Source: Dryomyza anilis (Eukaryota > Arthropoda > Insecta > Diptera > Dryomyzidae). From it: a stretch of DNA of 64,000 nt. The DNA lies in NCBI GenBank assembly GCA_951804985.1, contig OX638132.1, positions 42,516,291 through 42,580,290 on the forward strand. The letters are read 5' to 3'. Below the pieces are notes generated by a model. That model was not told the DNA's origin, searched no databases, and was given only the letters and a program-made list of their open reading frames with translations. Positions 46,153-58,892 of the stretch are shown in pieces. Positions within the stretch are counted from its first letter, which is position 1, and every line of letters begins with the position of its first letter. A program made the position numbers and the translations under genes.

Positions 46153-48061
46153 GAAATTGATGTATTAATTGTTAAAATGCGGAAATATATTTATAAATAA
46201 ATTGCGAAAAGTTTAGTATTGTGTGATAATGAATAGGAAATAGGAAAACAGAAGAAAACGGTACCCACAGATCGCTATGTATTACTTAGGGTTAATTTAC
46301 TAGCATGTGGCGGACCAAATTTAAAGGTTATGAAAACAAGAAATATTAGGAAAAATATAAATAAGAAAAAATTATAAATGATAACACGAGTTTTTTATAC
46401 GAAATAAATGCAATAAAATATATTTGTACGAAATTGAGATATTGAACAAATAGCTAAGTACTGCTGAGCGTAGATAACTAGCATTGAAATTTTGAATTGT
46501 AAAGTAAATTATGAAATTAATGGTTGAATTATTAATTTTAAATTAAAATATAATGAAAAGTAGATTATGATGAATTAAATTTTGAATAAATAAAAAATTA
46601 TTAATTTATGTTAATTGCTGACGAGCAAATAAATGACAAGTAGGTTTTTTTTAGAGCTAGAAAATGCTCCAAATGATATATAGGAAAAATATGATTGAAT
46701 TAAAGACTAGAAATAATATTATAAAAAATATATAAATACGTTTACAACGAATGAAAAATAGGTTTTTAGAGCTAGAATATGCTCCAAAAGAGATTATTAT
46801 GATTGACTTAATTGATTAGAGAAATATTATAAAAATTATGAGAAAATGCATACAACAGTTGCAAAATGCATACAAGACTTTTTAGAGTTAGCAAATGATC
46901 CAATTGTTATGTTGATATTTATTTTATTAAAGCAGCTATGTATTACTTCCGGTAATGTACTAGCCTGTGCAATGAATTATGAGTTTATGTTGAATGAAAA
47001 AAAAAAAAAAGAAAAATGTAGAAATTGAAGTTGAGGAAATGAATATATATAAAACAAAAATATAGTTAAAAGATATAAATTATTAAATAATATAATTGTA
47101 TTAAGGATAGAAACAAATGAGAACGGCAGTTACATTTTATGTAAGGATTCGATTTACTCTTCGAAAAGAGTCGACATCCGTAAGACTTTATGCTAATCTT
47201 ACGCTATTAATTAAATAGTTTGAAAAGAACAGCAGCAAATTGTTTTTAAGCATTTCACTAAATACGACGAATACTAGTCTGCAACTTGATCAATTGCATA
47301 CGTGTATTACGAATCGTTTTAGGTGAACTCGAGCGAAAACTTAAGATGATCACTTAAGTTTCGTTAGAGATTGCGATAGAATGAAAAATAAATAAAAATA
47401 AAAATTGCATATATGTCGAATGAGCATTTTTTAAAATAAACAGCTTAAAAATAAGCTAAACTTCACAAGGTTTAAAACAGAAAAAAAGTGGAAGATGTTT
47501 TACTAGTAGAATATGTTATTAAGATAAAATATATTCTGTTAGAATTATGAATAAATTAATATTTTTTTTTCTCTTCTGGAAAAATGTTTATGAAACAACA
47601 AAACCAATATACGTATTTATTATGCTGATTAGTTTAATAGATATTAAAATATAAAAATATAAACTTAAATAAATATGTTATATGACACATGTATTTTGTA
47701 CATACCACAACTTATATTGTAAAATATTAACACAAACTATAAGATAATGTCAAACTTCGTAATATAAGAGAATGCTAATTTATAAGAAAAATGTGTTTTT
47801 TTTTATTTTATAAAATTTTAAAGTACAATATTATATAAGGTAATATATGAATGTTAATTTTGATAGAGATATAACGATGTTATTATATTAATATAATTAT
47901 GTTTTATAGACACTTATATATGTGAGTGATTGTAATGATGAATACACGAAAATGATTAGATTTAAGTAAAAATAATTATAGCAACGAAATCTCATTGAAT
48001 ACTAAAAATATTGTGACAGTAATTAGATATAGTTTTATTAGAAAAATAAGTTGGCAATAAT
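46153..48061. other. Gypsy 3' region, AT-rich, with degenerate triplicated repeat
   Basis: No env-like open frame is recognisable. Between 46,640 and 46,935 a unit of about 115 bp (tttttagagctagaaaatg, variants) is repeated three times with increasing divergence. Near 47,140-47,200 two complementary words (cttcgaaaagagtcgac and cgtaag/cttacg) could form small hairpins. The rest is simple AT-rich sequence. Confidence 0.5.
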
Positions 48062-48966
48062 ATGGCTAATCCTGCTCATTGTGAGGGTCCAGGTAGATTC
48101 AATTCACAGACCGACAGCGTTGGAGCAGCATTCACTCGTGTTGATCGGAACACAGATATAGGGATCTACAGGGCGGAGTGAACAGTAATCACGAAATTTG
48201 TTGTAACTGACTCAAGCGAACAATTGTAGTTAACAGATGACTTCGTGTCAAGGGTACAGGGTTCGTGTACAAGAAACGAACGGTTGCGGAAAACCTACGA
48301 TACGCGTAAAACATACGGAAAACATATGCGTTAAACTACGTAAAACATATGATAGAGCAACAAGTAACGGTGATAGCCAGTAATTACGACAGGTTGTCCA
48401 GAACGTTGATAGCAACCATTAAAGAGATAGAGGGGTTGCGTGTTGGAATGAACGCTACACTAGAGGAACTCACCAGAATTAAACACAATCACATAAGGAG
48501 ATGGCATCAATTGAATTCGCTATCATAGTGTTGAAATAAAGAAGATTGTGAACACAAATCTGAAAAAGCTTCAGAAACAGAACCAGAAAGTTAGCTAGAA
48601 TGAATCTGAGCATAGCATGTTGCACCCGGACGTTTTGGGCCAAGACGTTTTGGGCTAAGCGTTGCTGAGCGAATTGACAGTGGAACTGAAGATAATGTAC
48701 GAATCTTAAAGAACATATTGAATTTACACATCGAAGCTAAAGCGACATCGCAATGTAGTGTCGGAAGCAAGTTAGACGGAGTCAGGAGCAGTCGGGACCC
48801 CGAGAAGTATTCTACTCAGGGGCTCCTAGATCTGTGAGATCGATGACGGCTTCACTAACAAATAAGATGGTGCGAACCGCAGTCCGAAGGAAAGAAGACA
48901 AGTACAGGAACTCATATCTGGAACTTGAAGAACCAGTATCGCTACCACATATGAAGATCGATTAAC
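48062..48966 (+). other. GC-richer, coding-like degenerate segment
   Basis: Composition changes from AT-rich to balanced at about 48,060. Short open pieces occur: MANPAHCEGPGRFNSQTDSV (from 48,062), a helical piece including ASNYDRLSRTLIATIKEIEG (about 48,380-48,440), and one near 48,660-48,830. Stops separate them. I do not recognise the product. It could be a decayed env, or host or other transposon coding sequence. It ends abruptly at 48,966, where block copy 2 begins, and the expected 3' LTR is missing. Confidence 0.4.
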
Positions 48967-48991
48967 CATATTGCTTCTGCTATTGTGTTTG

Positions 48992-48992
<1 letters not shown>

Positions 48993-49088
<96 letters not shown>
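48993..49088. repeat. (AT)n microsatellite
   Basis: Pure AT dinucleotide tract of about 95 bp, shorter than its counterpart at 35,457-35,570. Confidence 0.95.
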
Positions 49089-49089
<1 letters not shown>

Positions 49090-49197
49090 TTTGGCACTTT
49101 ATTCTTTTTTGCATAGTTGAAGTACATACAGTAAAACCCGTAGCTACGAGGTTTGTAGAAGGTTGTCATATAAATTCCAAATAAATTTTTGAATGTA

Positions 49198-50481
49198 GCC
49201 GCGGTAGCTCCGTGGTTAGTGCGTTGGACTGCGAGCCGAGAGGTCTCCGGTTCAAGCCTGAACTGGGGCTAACAATATCTTTTCATAGAAACATTTTTCT
49301 CATGGGTTTTACAACAGGGACGCTACAAAAATAGAGCGACAGGGACAGCAAACGACGCCATATTTCTTGCCGCTCTTTTGACATTTCTTTTCAGTAAGGA
49401 TTGGCATTTCATAATGGGCATGATGGCTTGACCACCAGAAGCTTCGTATGTTCATGAATTGGTCTGAGGAACAACTTGAAAATGATTCGGATTTTCATCG
49501 AAAAATCATCTTTTTCATATTTTATTTCGTCTATGGATTTAATCCTTACAGACTAGCAAACATCTTAATACTAATAAAAAATTCAATTATAAATATTAGC
49601 CATGAGGCTCATTTCTGGCTTCGTCAATAAACAAAATATGCGTTATTGGTCAGACAGCAATCCACACGAACTCCATGAGTCATCATTGCATCCCGAAAAA
49701 ATTACGGTTTGAAGCGGTTCATGGGCCGGCGGCGTCATTGGGCCGTAGTTCTTCCGTGATAATCAAGACCCACACGTTACTGTGAAAGGGAATCGCTATC
49801 GTTCAATGATAACCGAATATTTTTGGCCCCAATTGGATGATATGGACTTGGAGGACATGTGGTTCCAACAGGACGGCGCCACAAGTCACACAGCGAATGC
49901 CACAATCAATTTATTGGAAACCAAGTCGATTGGCCGCCTCGGTCGTGCGATTTGACGCCGTTAGACTATTTCCTGTGGGGCTACGTCAAGTCTATGGTCT
50001 ATGCCAACAAGCCAGCGACGATGAACTTCGTACGAATATCGAACGTGAAATTGCAGCAGTATCGGCCGATTTATGCTTGAAAACCGTCGAAAATTGGGTT
50101 CAGCGTCTGGACTTCTGCAAGCGTGCCCGTGGTGGCCATGCAAAAGAAATCGAGTTCCATACATAATGGCCTCGAACGTACTTTTACAGGAATAAAGAAT
50201 TTCATTGATATCCAAAACCGTTTTTGTTTTATTAAAAAAAAACTAACACTCTTATAAAAAAACGCTTTATATCGCGCTACCTCTCGGAAATAAATGGCAA
50301 ACCTTCGAGAGTAAAATATTGCCTATGAAAAGCTCTCACCCGCCGTTCGGATTCGGCAATAAACTGTAGGTCCCACCACTTTGAGTATAAAGAAATATAA
50401 CACGCACAGCTCAAAGAATGGTGAGAGAGCTCGGCCTATGTTTTTATAGGACTGTAGTGCCAAACTATTATTATTATTATT
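49198..50481 (+). mobile_element. tRNA-derived SINE interrupted by mariner (copy 2)
   Basis: Head and boxes as at 35,696. The SINE runs uninterrupted to about 49,300 (ends tagaaacatttttct), then resumes at about 50,269 (atcgcgctacctctcgg) and ends in its ATT tail near 50,481. This copy keeps the left junction that copy 1 has lost. Confidence 0.8.
49301..50268 (+). pseudogene. Dead mariner transposase gene, rosa-like (copy 2)
   Basis: Same broken reading frames and the same Asp-to-His change as copy 1 (ISHEAHFWL). WFQQDGAT is canonical here. The frameshifting deletion after LLETK and the preserved third-Asp motif WPPRSCDLTPLDYFLWG are identical. Terminal inverted repeats are too decayed to call. 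Confidence 0.82.
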
Positions 50482-50951
50482 TTTTATTATTACTTTAGGG
50501 TGCCAGATCAAAATTCTCGTTCGGGGTACAGTTAGAACTTTAAAGGGGGGCTTTGGACGTATAAACATAAAATAAGGGAAAATAAATGAAAGAATTAATT
50601 TGCTATTTAAAAATTGAATCATTTATTTAACAAATAAATTAATTAATTTTACGTTTTTTTTATTTATAAATTTAATACGTTCTTATTTTGTGGTGCTTAG
50701 TATTTGAATATACAAACATTCTTTAAAATGGTTTATAATAAGTTTAGTAATGAAAAAAATATATAATTTTTAATACGTTTTTTAAAACTCATTTTAACCA
50801 TGAGTTCGTTGATTATTTAAAATACGAATTTTGTTTTTTTTTTATAAATTCGTAAATATTGACTTAAATTTGTATATGAGTCATTCTATATCAAATCCAC
50901 AGAAAAAAATAAAATTTTGGCATGATCATTTTAGAATATGATTAAATTTGG

Positions 50952-50952
<1 letters not shown>

Positions 50953-51036
<84 letters not shown>
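50953..51036. repeat. (AT)n microsatellite
   Basis: About 80 bp of AT dinucleotides. Counterpart of 37,427-37,537 without its internal TT interruption. Confidence 0.95.
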
Positions 51037-51043
<7 letters not shown>

Positions 51044-51070
51044 ATTTATTTGCCTTCTTAGGAAATTCCA

Positions 51071-54000
51071 TCCTTTGCTAGAAAATAAAGAAACACATAG
51101 TTAGTACATGTGTTGGGCATTATTCAAATAATTTCTTATTCAAATTATTCAAATAAAATTTTATTCAATGTTTTTCAATTTTCAATCATTTATTCTTTAT
51201 TCGAAATTTCAATTTATTCAAACCAATTTATTTCAATAAAATTTGTTAAATAAAATTTTAACCCAAATAAAAATTTGAATAAAAAATTCAAATTAATTTA
51301 ATATGCTTTCCAAACCAATCAAATTTATTCGTTATTCAAAATGTTTGAATAAAAAAAACTACAAAAATAGCGAAAAGCAAATCGAGCTTTTTATTCTGAA
51401 TAACCAAATAAATAAATTCATTATTTTGTAAGTATAATAAAAATAAGTTATTCGATAATTTTTATTTGAAATAAAAATTGCCATACACTGGTTCTTACAT
51501 AAAAAAAACTAAATTTCTTTTGTGCGTTTGAAAAAACATTAAAATGTATCACATCTGCAATCCTTTATTTTGTCATACACCCAGAGAAAAAAACATGGTT
51601 GTGGTTATCACATTTGAAGGGCATCATACTATGATTGGGGGTTATGGTTGTAGGAAACATATAATTTGCCTAATATGTTCCTCAGTGACAATAGTACGAT
51701 TTTCTACAACCATAGCAGGGTCCTCAGTTACCATACGCCGATTTCACACAACAATACTGTGATTGTCAGTGACTATAGTATGGTTGTCAGTGACCACAGT
51801 ATAGTTGGGAGTGCCCATACTATGGTAGTCAGTGACCATAGTATGATTCCACACAACCATACGAAGGTTGTCAGTAATCGTATTTCGATTTCATACGATC
51901 CTACGTGACCAGTGATATTATTATATTATGATTATCCTAAATTCCTCAAAAATCGGATTGAAAATAAATTATTAATAAGACACATGTTTAATTGATGATT
52001 ATTTTATCAACATTTTTTTATTATATAAGTAAATATTTCTAAATAAAAGACGCAATTTTGCAAACTCCGTGAAGCTGTACTCTGTGCGAAGCTGTGTTTG
52101 CAATTGTCGGATGGCATCATTCGAGTTTTATCGTGCACAAGAACTTTGGTGTAAAGTACAGCGTCACCGTTATGAAGTTGACATCGCGAGCACACGATTA
52201 ATCATATTTGTATTAAACACGAGCAATTAATGTTATTTATAGACATTTATTTATTTGTTTTGTTCATAATATTTATGAATTTGTTCATCAATTTTATGAA
52301 TTTTTCATTATTACTCGACCAATGACCAAATTCATCCAATTTATGAATCGTTCATAATATTTATGAAAAAAATTCATGGTATTTATAAACTTTAAACTAA
52401 TTAAAAATTAAAATAAAAAACTATTTTTTTTATTTTCTTTTTTTTTATTATATTAAATTTTTATTTTATATCTACACGCTGCAAAAAAAAGGGCTCTCCC
52501 AAACATAATTTTACAGGCATTAACATAACATGTATGTTTGGAATTTTATGTAAACATAATATATAATTGACTGATAAATTATATGTAAACAGGGTTGAGA
52601 CTTGAACAGTGTTGTAATAAGCTCTGACTTACATTATAATATCCCGGAAACATTTAAATATTGCCCCTTAAAATGGAGTATGTTCTAATGGAAATATAAT
52701 AATTACTACATCCAAATAAAATAAATATTTGAACCGAAACATAAATATGTTCAAAATACAACATGATTTTGAACGACCTGAATAAAAATATGTTTCCAGT
52801 GAAATGTAAGTATGTTTGTAGTAAGTTTGCATAGAAATATATTTAAATATTTTTGGAAAGAAATCCTGAAAATAAAAAAAAGGTTATTTTTTTATTAATT
52901 TTTATTAAAAAATTTTAAACATGCACAGTGGGAATATATAATAATTGAATTCATATACAAATTTTTAAATGCATAAATAAATAATTCGTTTAAAACTGCA
53001 AGTACAAGTGACAGCATCAATAAATGCACAATTGCACCTGCAGACGCTAAACCAGACGATCCAGGCTCTCTTTATATACAGTTACAGTTGATCTCAGTAC
53101 AGTACATAGCGTAGGCAAGGAATTCACGGAGGCTTTTGTAAAAAAAAACATGCCAAATTCTGTTTGAAAATCGAAACGCAGATTAATATTTGTGGTTTTT
53201 TCACATTAGTTCCAGAAATTATATACTGCAAGTTATTATACTCTGTTACTATTTGTACATTTTGTAACACTATTTATATATTTAATTTACAAATTATTAC
53301 CGATGCGAACACGTTTTCTCAACGAACAACAAATGACACGTACGCAGAAAATGCCGATCACCGAGTGCTCAACGAGTGCCAACTTCCAATACAAGAAGAA
53401 TGCAGTTGCACACATACGATCATACACACATACTCAAGTACCTACCTACCTACCTGCTTTGTGTTGTATTTTCTATTCTCCTTTTGGTGGTGTTGAGAGT
53501 TAGCATTATGACAGTCACTCATAGCGTGACAGTTCATTGATATTTTTCTAGTGGGTATTTGCTGTTGCTAAATATTAATTGCTAAATATTTAAATTATAT
53601 TATATGCATTCTAATTGTTGTTAAAACAAAAAGTAAATGATGTTGGTTTGATGACACACCTTTTGGTCGTTGCCAAAATAAGCGGCGACAATTTACTTAG
53701 TCAGCAATTGTAACTATAAACCAAATTCGCAGCAGCGTCAAGTTGCTAGCTTGAAGAAAATAAGCACGTGGTGCAATTTGTTTGTAAACAAAGATGACTT
53801 CAATTCAATGACTTTGGAATGGTCTAAATTCAATGTCATCGCGGGTTGCTGATTATGCAAGAGTTGCTTTCACGGTCAGCGTTAAGAAGTCGAGTTGTGG
53901 ATCGAACTTGAGTTCTTTACGGAACTTGTGATTAGTTAAAATTATGCTTCTGGGCATAAGCAGCAAAACACAATGTGATTGGCCAAAATTATGTTTCTAG

Positions 54001-54481
54001 GCTGAAGCAGCAAAAGACACTGGAAAAGTAGCTTTGAAACTTAGATTAAGTATTAGTATATAAGCTGTAGTTATTTAGTTTTAAGAGAGTTGTTATTAGA
54101 TTAAGAAGTGAGTCGAAGAAGTGGAACAAAGAAAAAGGAAATAAAATTATAAACAGGATATAACTTGAAATGGAGTAAGTGTTATTATTTATTAAATGTC
54201 TTATTTTTAGGTGATAAAATAGGGACTTTAACAGTGGAATGGATTTTTAATTTTCAGTATCGCCTTTAAGCTCGGTTGAATTGCCTCAAAAAATCAATGA
54301 ACGCAATTATGAACGCGTATTATATCAATTTCCCTCAAATTGTGCGATTCGTATATGGGCCATTCCACACCAAATCGACCAAAAAAAGTCAAATTTGAGA
54401 TTTTACCTTTTCGATCTTAATGAACTTTTGGTAACTGATAAAGGGTATCGAGACATGCACTAAACAATTTTTTTTATTTTT
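51071..54481. repeat. 3.4-kb tandem unit, first copy
   Basis: Repeated directly at 54,482-57,889 with a period of about 3,410 bp. Contents: attcaaataa-rich tract, short-palindrome cluster (51,590-51,905), GC island (52,050-52,200), cacgctgcaa-type dispersed repeat (52,487-53,440), solo LTR and flank including the first 120 bp of the foldback element's left arm. The junction lies in tttttcc at 54,478-54,484. Confidence 0.9.
53491..54233 (+). mobile_element. Solo LTR of the gypsy element, with TSD (copy 2)
   Basis: 743 bp, TGTTGAGAGTTAGC...CTTTAACA, flanked by GTGG at 53,487-53,490 and 54,234-54,237. No internal sequence follows. A solo LTR with matching TSD results from recombination between the two LTRs of a complete element. 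Confidence 0.92.
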
Positions 54482-57400
54482 TCCTTTGCTAGAAAATAAA
54501 GAAACACATAGTTAGTACATGTGTTGGGCATTATTCAAATAATTTCTTATTCAAATTATTCAAATAAAATTTTATTCAATGTTTTTCAATTTTCAATCAT
54601 TTATTCTTTATTCGAAATTTCAATTTATTCAAACCAATTTATTTCAATAAAATTTGTTAAATAAAATTTTAACCCAAATAAAAATTTGAATAAAAAATTC
54701 AAATTAATTTAATATGCTTTCCAAACCAATCAAATTTATTCGTTATTCAAAATGTTTGAATAAAAAAAACTACAAAAATAGCGAAAAGCAAATCGAGCTT
54801 TTTATTCTGAATAACCAAATAAATAAATTCATTATTTTGTAAGTATAATAAAAATAAGTTATTCGATAATTTTTATTTGAAATAAAAATTGCCATACACT
54901 GGTTCTTACATAAAAAAAACTAAATTTCTTTTGTGCGTTTGAAAAAACATTAAAATGTATCACATCTGCAATCCTTTATTTTGTCATACACCCAGAGAAA
55001 AAACATGGTTGTGGTTATCATATTTGAAGAGCATCATACTATGATTGGGGGTTATGGTTGTAGGAAACATATAATTTGCCTAATATGTTCCTCAGTGACA
55101 ATAGTACGATTTTCTACAACCATAGCATGGTCCTCAGTTACCATACGCCGATTTCACACAACAATACTGTGATTGTCAGTGACTATAGTATGGTTGTCAG
55201 TGACCATAGTATAGTTGGGAGTGCCCATACTATGGTAGTCAGTGACCATAGTATGATTCCACACAACCATACGAAGGTTGTCAGTAATCGTATTTCGATT
55301 TCATACGATCCTACGTGACCAGTGATATTATTATATTATGATTATCCTAAATTCCTCAAAAATCGGATTGAAAATAAATTATTAATAAGACACATGTTTA
55401 ATTGATGAATTTTTTATCTACATTTTTTTATTATATAAGTAAATATTTCTAAATAAAAGACGCAATTTTGCAAACTCCGTGAAGCTGTACTCTGTGCGAA
55501 GCTGTGTTTGCAATTGTCGGATGGCATCATTCGAGTTTTATCGTGCACAAGAACTTTGGTGTAAAGTACAGCGTCACCGTTATGAAGTTGACATCGCGAG
55601 CACACGATTAATCATATTTGTATTAAACACGAGCAATTAATGTTATTTATAGACATTTATTTATTTGTTTTGTTCATAATATTTATGAATTTGTTCATCA
55701 ATTTTATGAATTTTTCATTATTACTCGACCAATGACCAAATTCATCCAATTTATGAATCGTTCATAATATTTATGAAAAAAATTCATGGTATTTATAAAC
55801 TTTAAACTAATTAAAAATTAAAATAAAAAACTATTTTTTTTATTTTCTTTTTTTTTATTATATTAAATTTTTATTTTATATCTACACGCTGCAAAAAAAA
55901 GGGCTCTCCCAAACATAATTTTGCAGGCATTAACATAACATGTATGTTTGGAATTTTATGTAAACATAATATATAATTGACTGATAAATTATATGTAAAC
56001 AGGGTTGAGACTTGAACAGTGTTGTAATAAGCTCTGACTTACATTATAATATCCCGGAAACATTTAAATATTGCCCCTTAAAATGGAGTATGTTCTAATG
56101 GAAATATAATAATTACTACATCCAAATAAAATAAATATTTGAACCGAAACATAAATATGTTCAAAATACAACATGATTTTGAACGACCTGAATAAAAATA
56201 TGTTTCCAGTGAAATGTAAGTATGTTTGTAGTAAGTTTGCATAGAAATATATTTAAATATTTTTGGAAAGAAATCCTGAAAATAAAAAAAAGGTTATTTT
56301 TTTATTAATTTTTATTAAAAAATTTTAAACATGCACAGTGGGAATATATAATAATTGAATTCATATACAAATTTTTAAATGCATAAATAAATAATTCGTT
56401 TAAAACTGCAAGTACAAGTGACAGCATCAATAAATGCACAATTGCACCTGCAGACGCTAAACCAGACGATCCAGGCTCTCTTTATATACAGTTACAGTTG
56501 ATCTCAGTACAGTACATAGCGTAGGCAAGGAATTCACGGAGGCTTTTGTAAAAAAAAACATGCCAAATTCTGTTTGAAAATCGAAACGCAGATTAATATT
56601 TGTGGTTTTTTCACATTAGTTCCAGAAATTATATACTGCAAGTTATTATACTCTGTTACTATTTGTACATTTTGTAACACTATTTATATATTTAATTTAC
56701 AAATTATTACCGATGCGAACACGTTTTCTCAACGAACAACAAATGACACGTACGCAGAAAATGCCGATCACCGAGTGCTCAACGAGTGCCAACTTCCAAT
56801 ACAAGAAGAATGCAGTTGCACACATACGATCATACACACATACTCAAGTACCTACCTACCTGCTTTGTGTTGTATTTTCTATTCTCCTTTTGGTGGTGTT
56901 GAGAGTTAGCATTATGACAGTCACTCATAGCGTGACAGTTCATTGATATTTTTCTAGTGGGTATTTGCTGTTGCTAAATATTAATTGCTAAATATTTAAA
57001 TTATATTATATGCATTCTAATTGTTGTTAAAACAAAAAGTAAATGATGTTGGTTTGATGACACACCTTTTGGTCGTTGCCAAAATAAGCGGCGACAATTT
57101 ACTTAGTCAGCAATTGTAACTATAAACCAAATTCGCAGCAGCGTCAAGTTGCTAGCTTGAAGAAAATAAGCACGTGGTGCAATTTGTTTGTAAACAAAGA
57201 TGACTTCAATTCAATGACTTTGGAATGGTCTAAATTCAATGTCATCGCGGGTTGCTGATTATGCAAGAGTTGCTTTCACGGTCAGCGTTAAGAAGTCGAG
57301 TTGTGGATCGAACTTGAGTTCTTTACGGAACTTGTGATTGGTTAAAATTATGCTTCTGGGCATAAGCAGCAAAACACAATGTGATTGGCCAAAATTATGT

Positions 57401-57889
57401 TTCTAGGCTGAAGCAGCAAAAGACACTGGAAAAGTAGCTTTGAAACTTAGATTAAGTATTAGTATATAAGCTGTAGTTATTTAGTTTTAAGAGAGTTGTT
57501 ATTAGATTAAGAAGTGAGTCGAAGAAGTGGAACAAAGAAAAAGGAAATAAAATTATAAACAGGATATAACTTGAAATGGAGTAAGTGTTATTATTTATTA
57601 AATGTCTTATTTTTAGGTGATAAAATAGGGACTTTAACAGTGGAATGGATTTTTAATTTTCAGTATCGCCTTTAAGCTCGGTTGAATTGCCTCAAAAAAT
57701 CAATGAACGCAATTATGAACGCGTATTATATCAATTTCCCTCAAATTGTGCGATTCGTATATGGGCCATTCCACACCAAATCGACCAAAAAAAGTCAAAT
57801 TTGAGATTTTACCTTTTCGATCTTAATGAACTTTTGGTAACTGATAAAGGGTATCGAGACATGCACTAAACAATTTTTTTTATTTTTTC
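54482..57889. repeat. 3.4-kb tandem unit, second copy
   Basis: Nearly identical to 51,071-54,481. A tetranucleotide cctacctacc run differs by two units (53,443-53,456 versus 56,850-56,860). Unlike the first copy, it runs on into the complete foldback element. Confidence 0.9.
56897..57639 (+). mobile_element. Solo LTR of the gypsy element, with TSD (copy 3)
   Basis: 743 bp, the same length as the copy at 53,491, flanked by GTGG at 56,893-56,896 and 57,640-57,643. It is a by-product of the tandem duplication, not an independent insertion. Confidence 0.92.
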
Positions 57890-58892
57890 CGACCACTACT
57901 TCCAGAGATACAGTGGCTCAAAGTTGGAAAAAAGTGCCAAAAATCACTTTTGTACAGTTGTTCATATTTAAATATCTCTTGAACTAGAAATGCTAGAAAC
58001 TCCGTTAATGGCTCGTTTTAAAGCTAATAGAACAAGATTTTAGAAAAATTAAGTTGTAATTTCCAAACGGTAACATGTGGTCCTTGCACTTCAAAATGGA
58101 TGTCCTTAAAAAGGACCCTTTTTAAAATTCTGAAAAAAATCCTAAGTTTTCGTCAATTTATTGTAAATGTTCATACAAAATTTCAAGATGGTATTTTGAT
58201 GGCATATTTTAAAATTTTTTTTTCTAAATTTTATCAATATTTTTTGTATTAAAAAAAAATATATTTTTTTTCAATAGTAAAATTTGCAATAGTTTTTCAA
58301 TGTATTTGTAACTCTAATTTCGAAAATGGCGTCAGTTTCATCAAATTATCTCTAGTTTTTGAAATATATACCATTATTACAACTTTTAGTGTAGAAAACA
58401 AATTTTTTTTTCTATACAAAAAAAAAAAAAATTTAGAAAATTATTTTTTAAAATATGATGCAATCAAAATACCATCTTGAATACCAGCATGAATATTAAC
58501 AATAAATTGACGAAAATTTAGGATTTTTTTCAGAATTTTAAAAAGGGTCCTTTTTAAGGACCACAATTTTGAAGTGCAAGGATAATGACCACGGGCCACA
58601 TGTTACATCTTAATTTTTCTAAAAGCTTGTTCTATTAGCTTTAAAACGAGCCATTAACGGAGTTTCTAGCATTTCTAGTTCAAGAGATATTTAAATATGA
58701 ACAACAGTACAAAAATGATTTTTGGCACTTTTTTTCCAACTTTGAGCCACTGTATCTCTGGAAGTAGTGGTCGGAAAAAATAAAAAAAATTGTTTAGTGC
58801 ATGTCTCGATACCCTTTATCAGTTGCCAAAAGTTCATTGAAATCGAAGAAGGTGAGTTCCAACCGCTGGTCGATTTGGTGTGGAATGGCCCA
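57765..58892. mobile_element. Foldback element (long inverted repeat)
   Basis: Arms of about 500 bp: 57,765 onward reads gggccattccacaccaaatc and the complement ends at 58,892. The loop (about 58,260-58,440) is A/T homopolymer-rich. Both arms carry ctctggaagtagtggtcgg and catgtctcgatacccttta in mirrored positions. One arm has a substitution of about 20 bp (ccagcggttggaactcacc on the complement). No coding sequence. A truncated left arm is at 54,359-54,481. Confidence 0.8.

Larger units (their letters stand above)
48967..54233. repeat. 5.2-kb duplicated block, copy 2
   Basis: Second copy of 35,427-40,665. Its junction with the gypsy internal region is at 48,966/48,967. It ends in a solo LTR and then the original right flank (54,234 onward). 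Confidence 0.92.

Noticed and set aside
46153..48061. env gene of an errantivirus-like element
   Set aside because: No open frame, signal peptide, furin-type site or transmembrane pattern can be followed; the region is AT-rich and repetitive.
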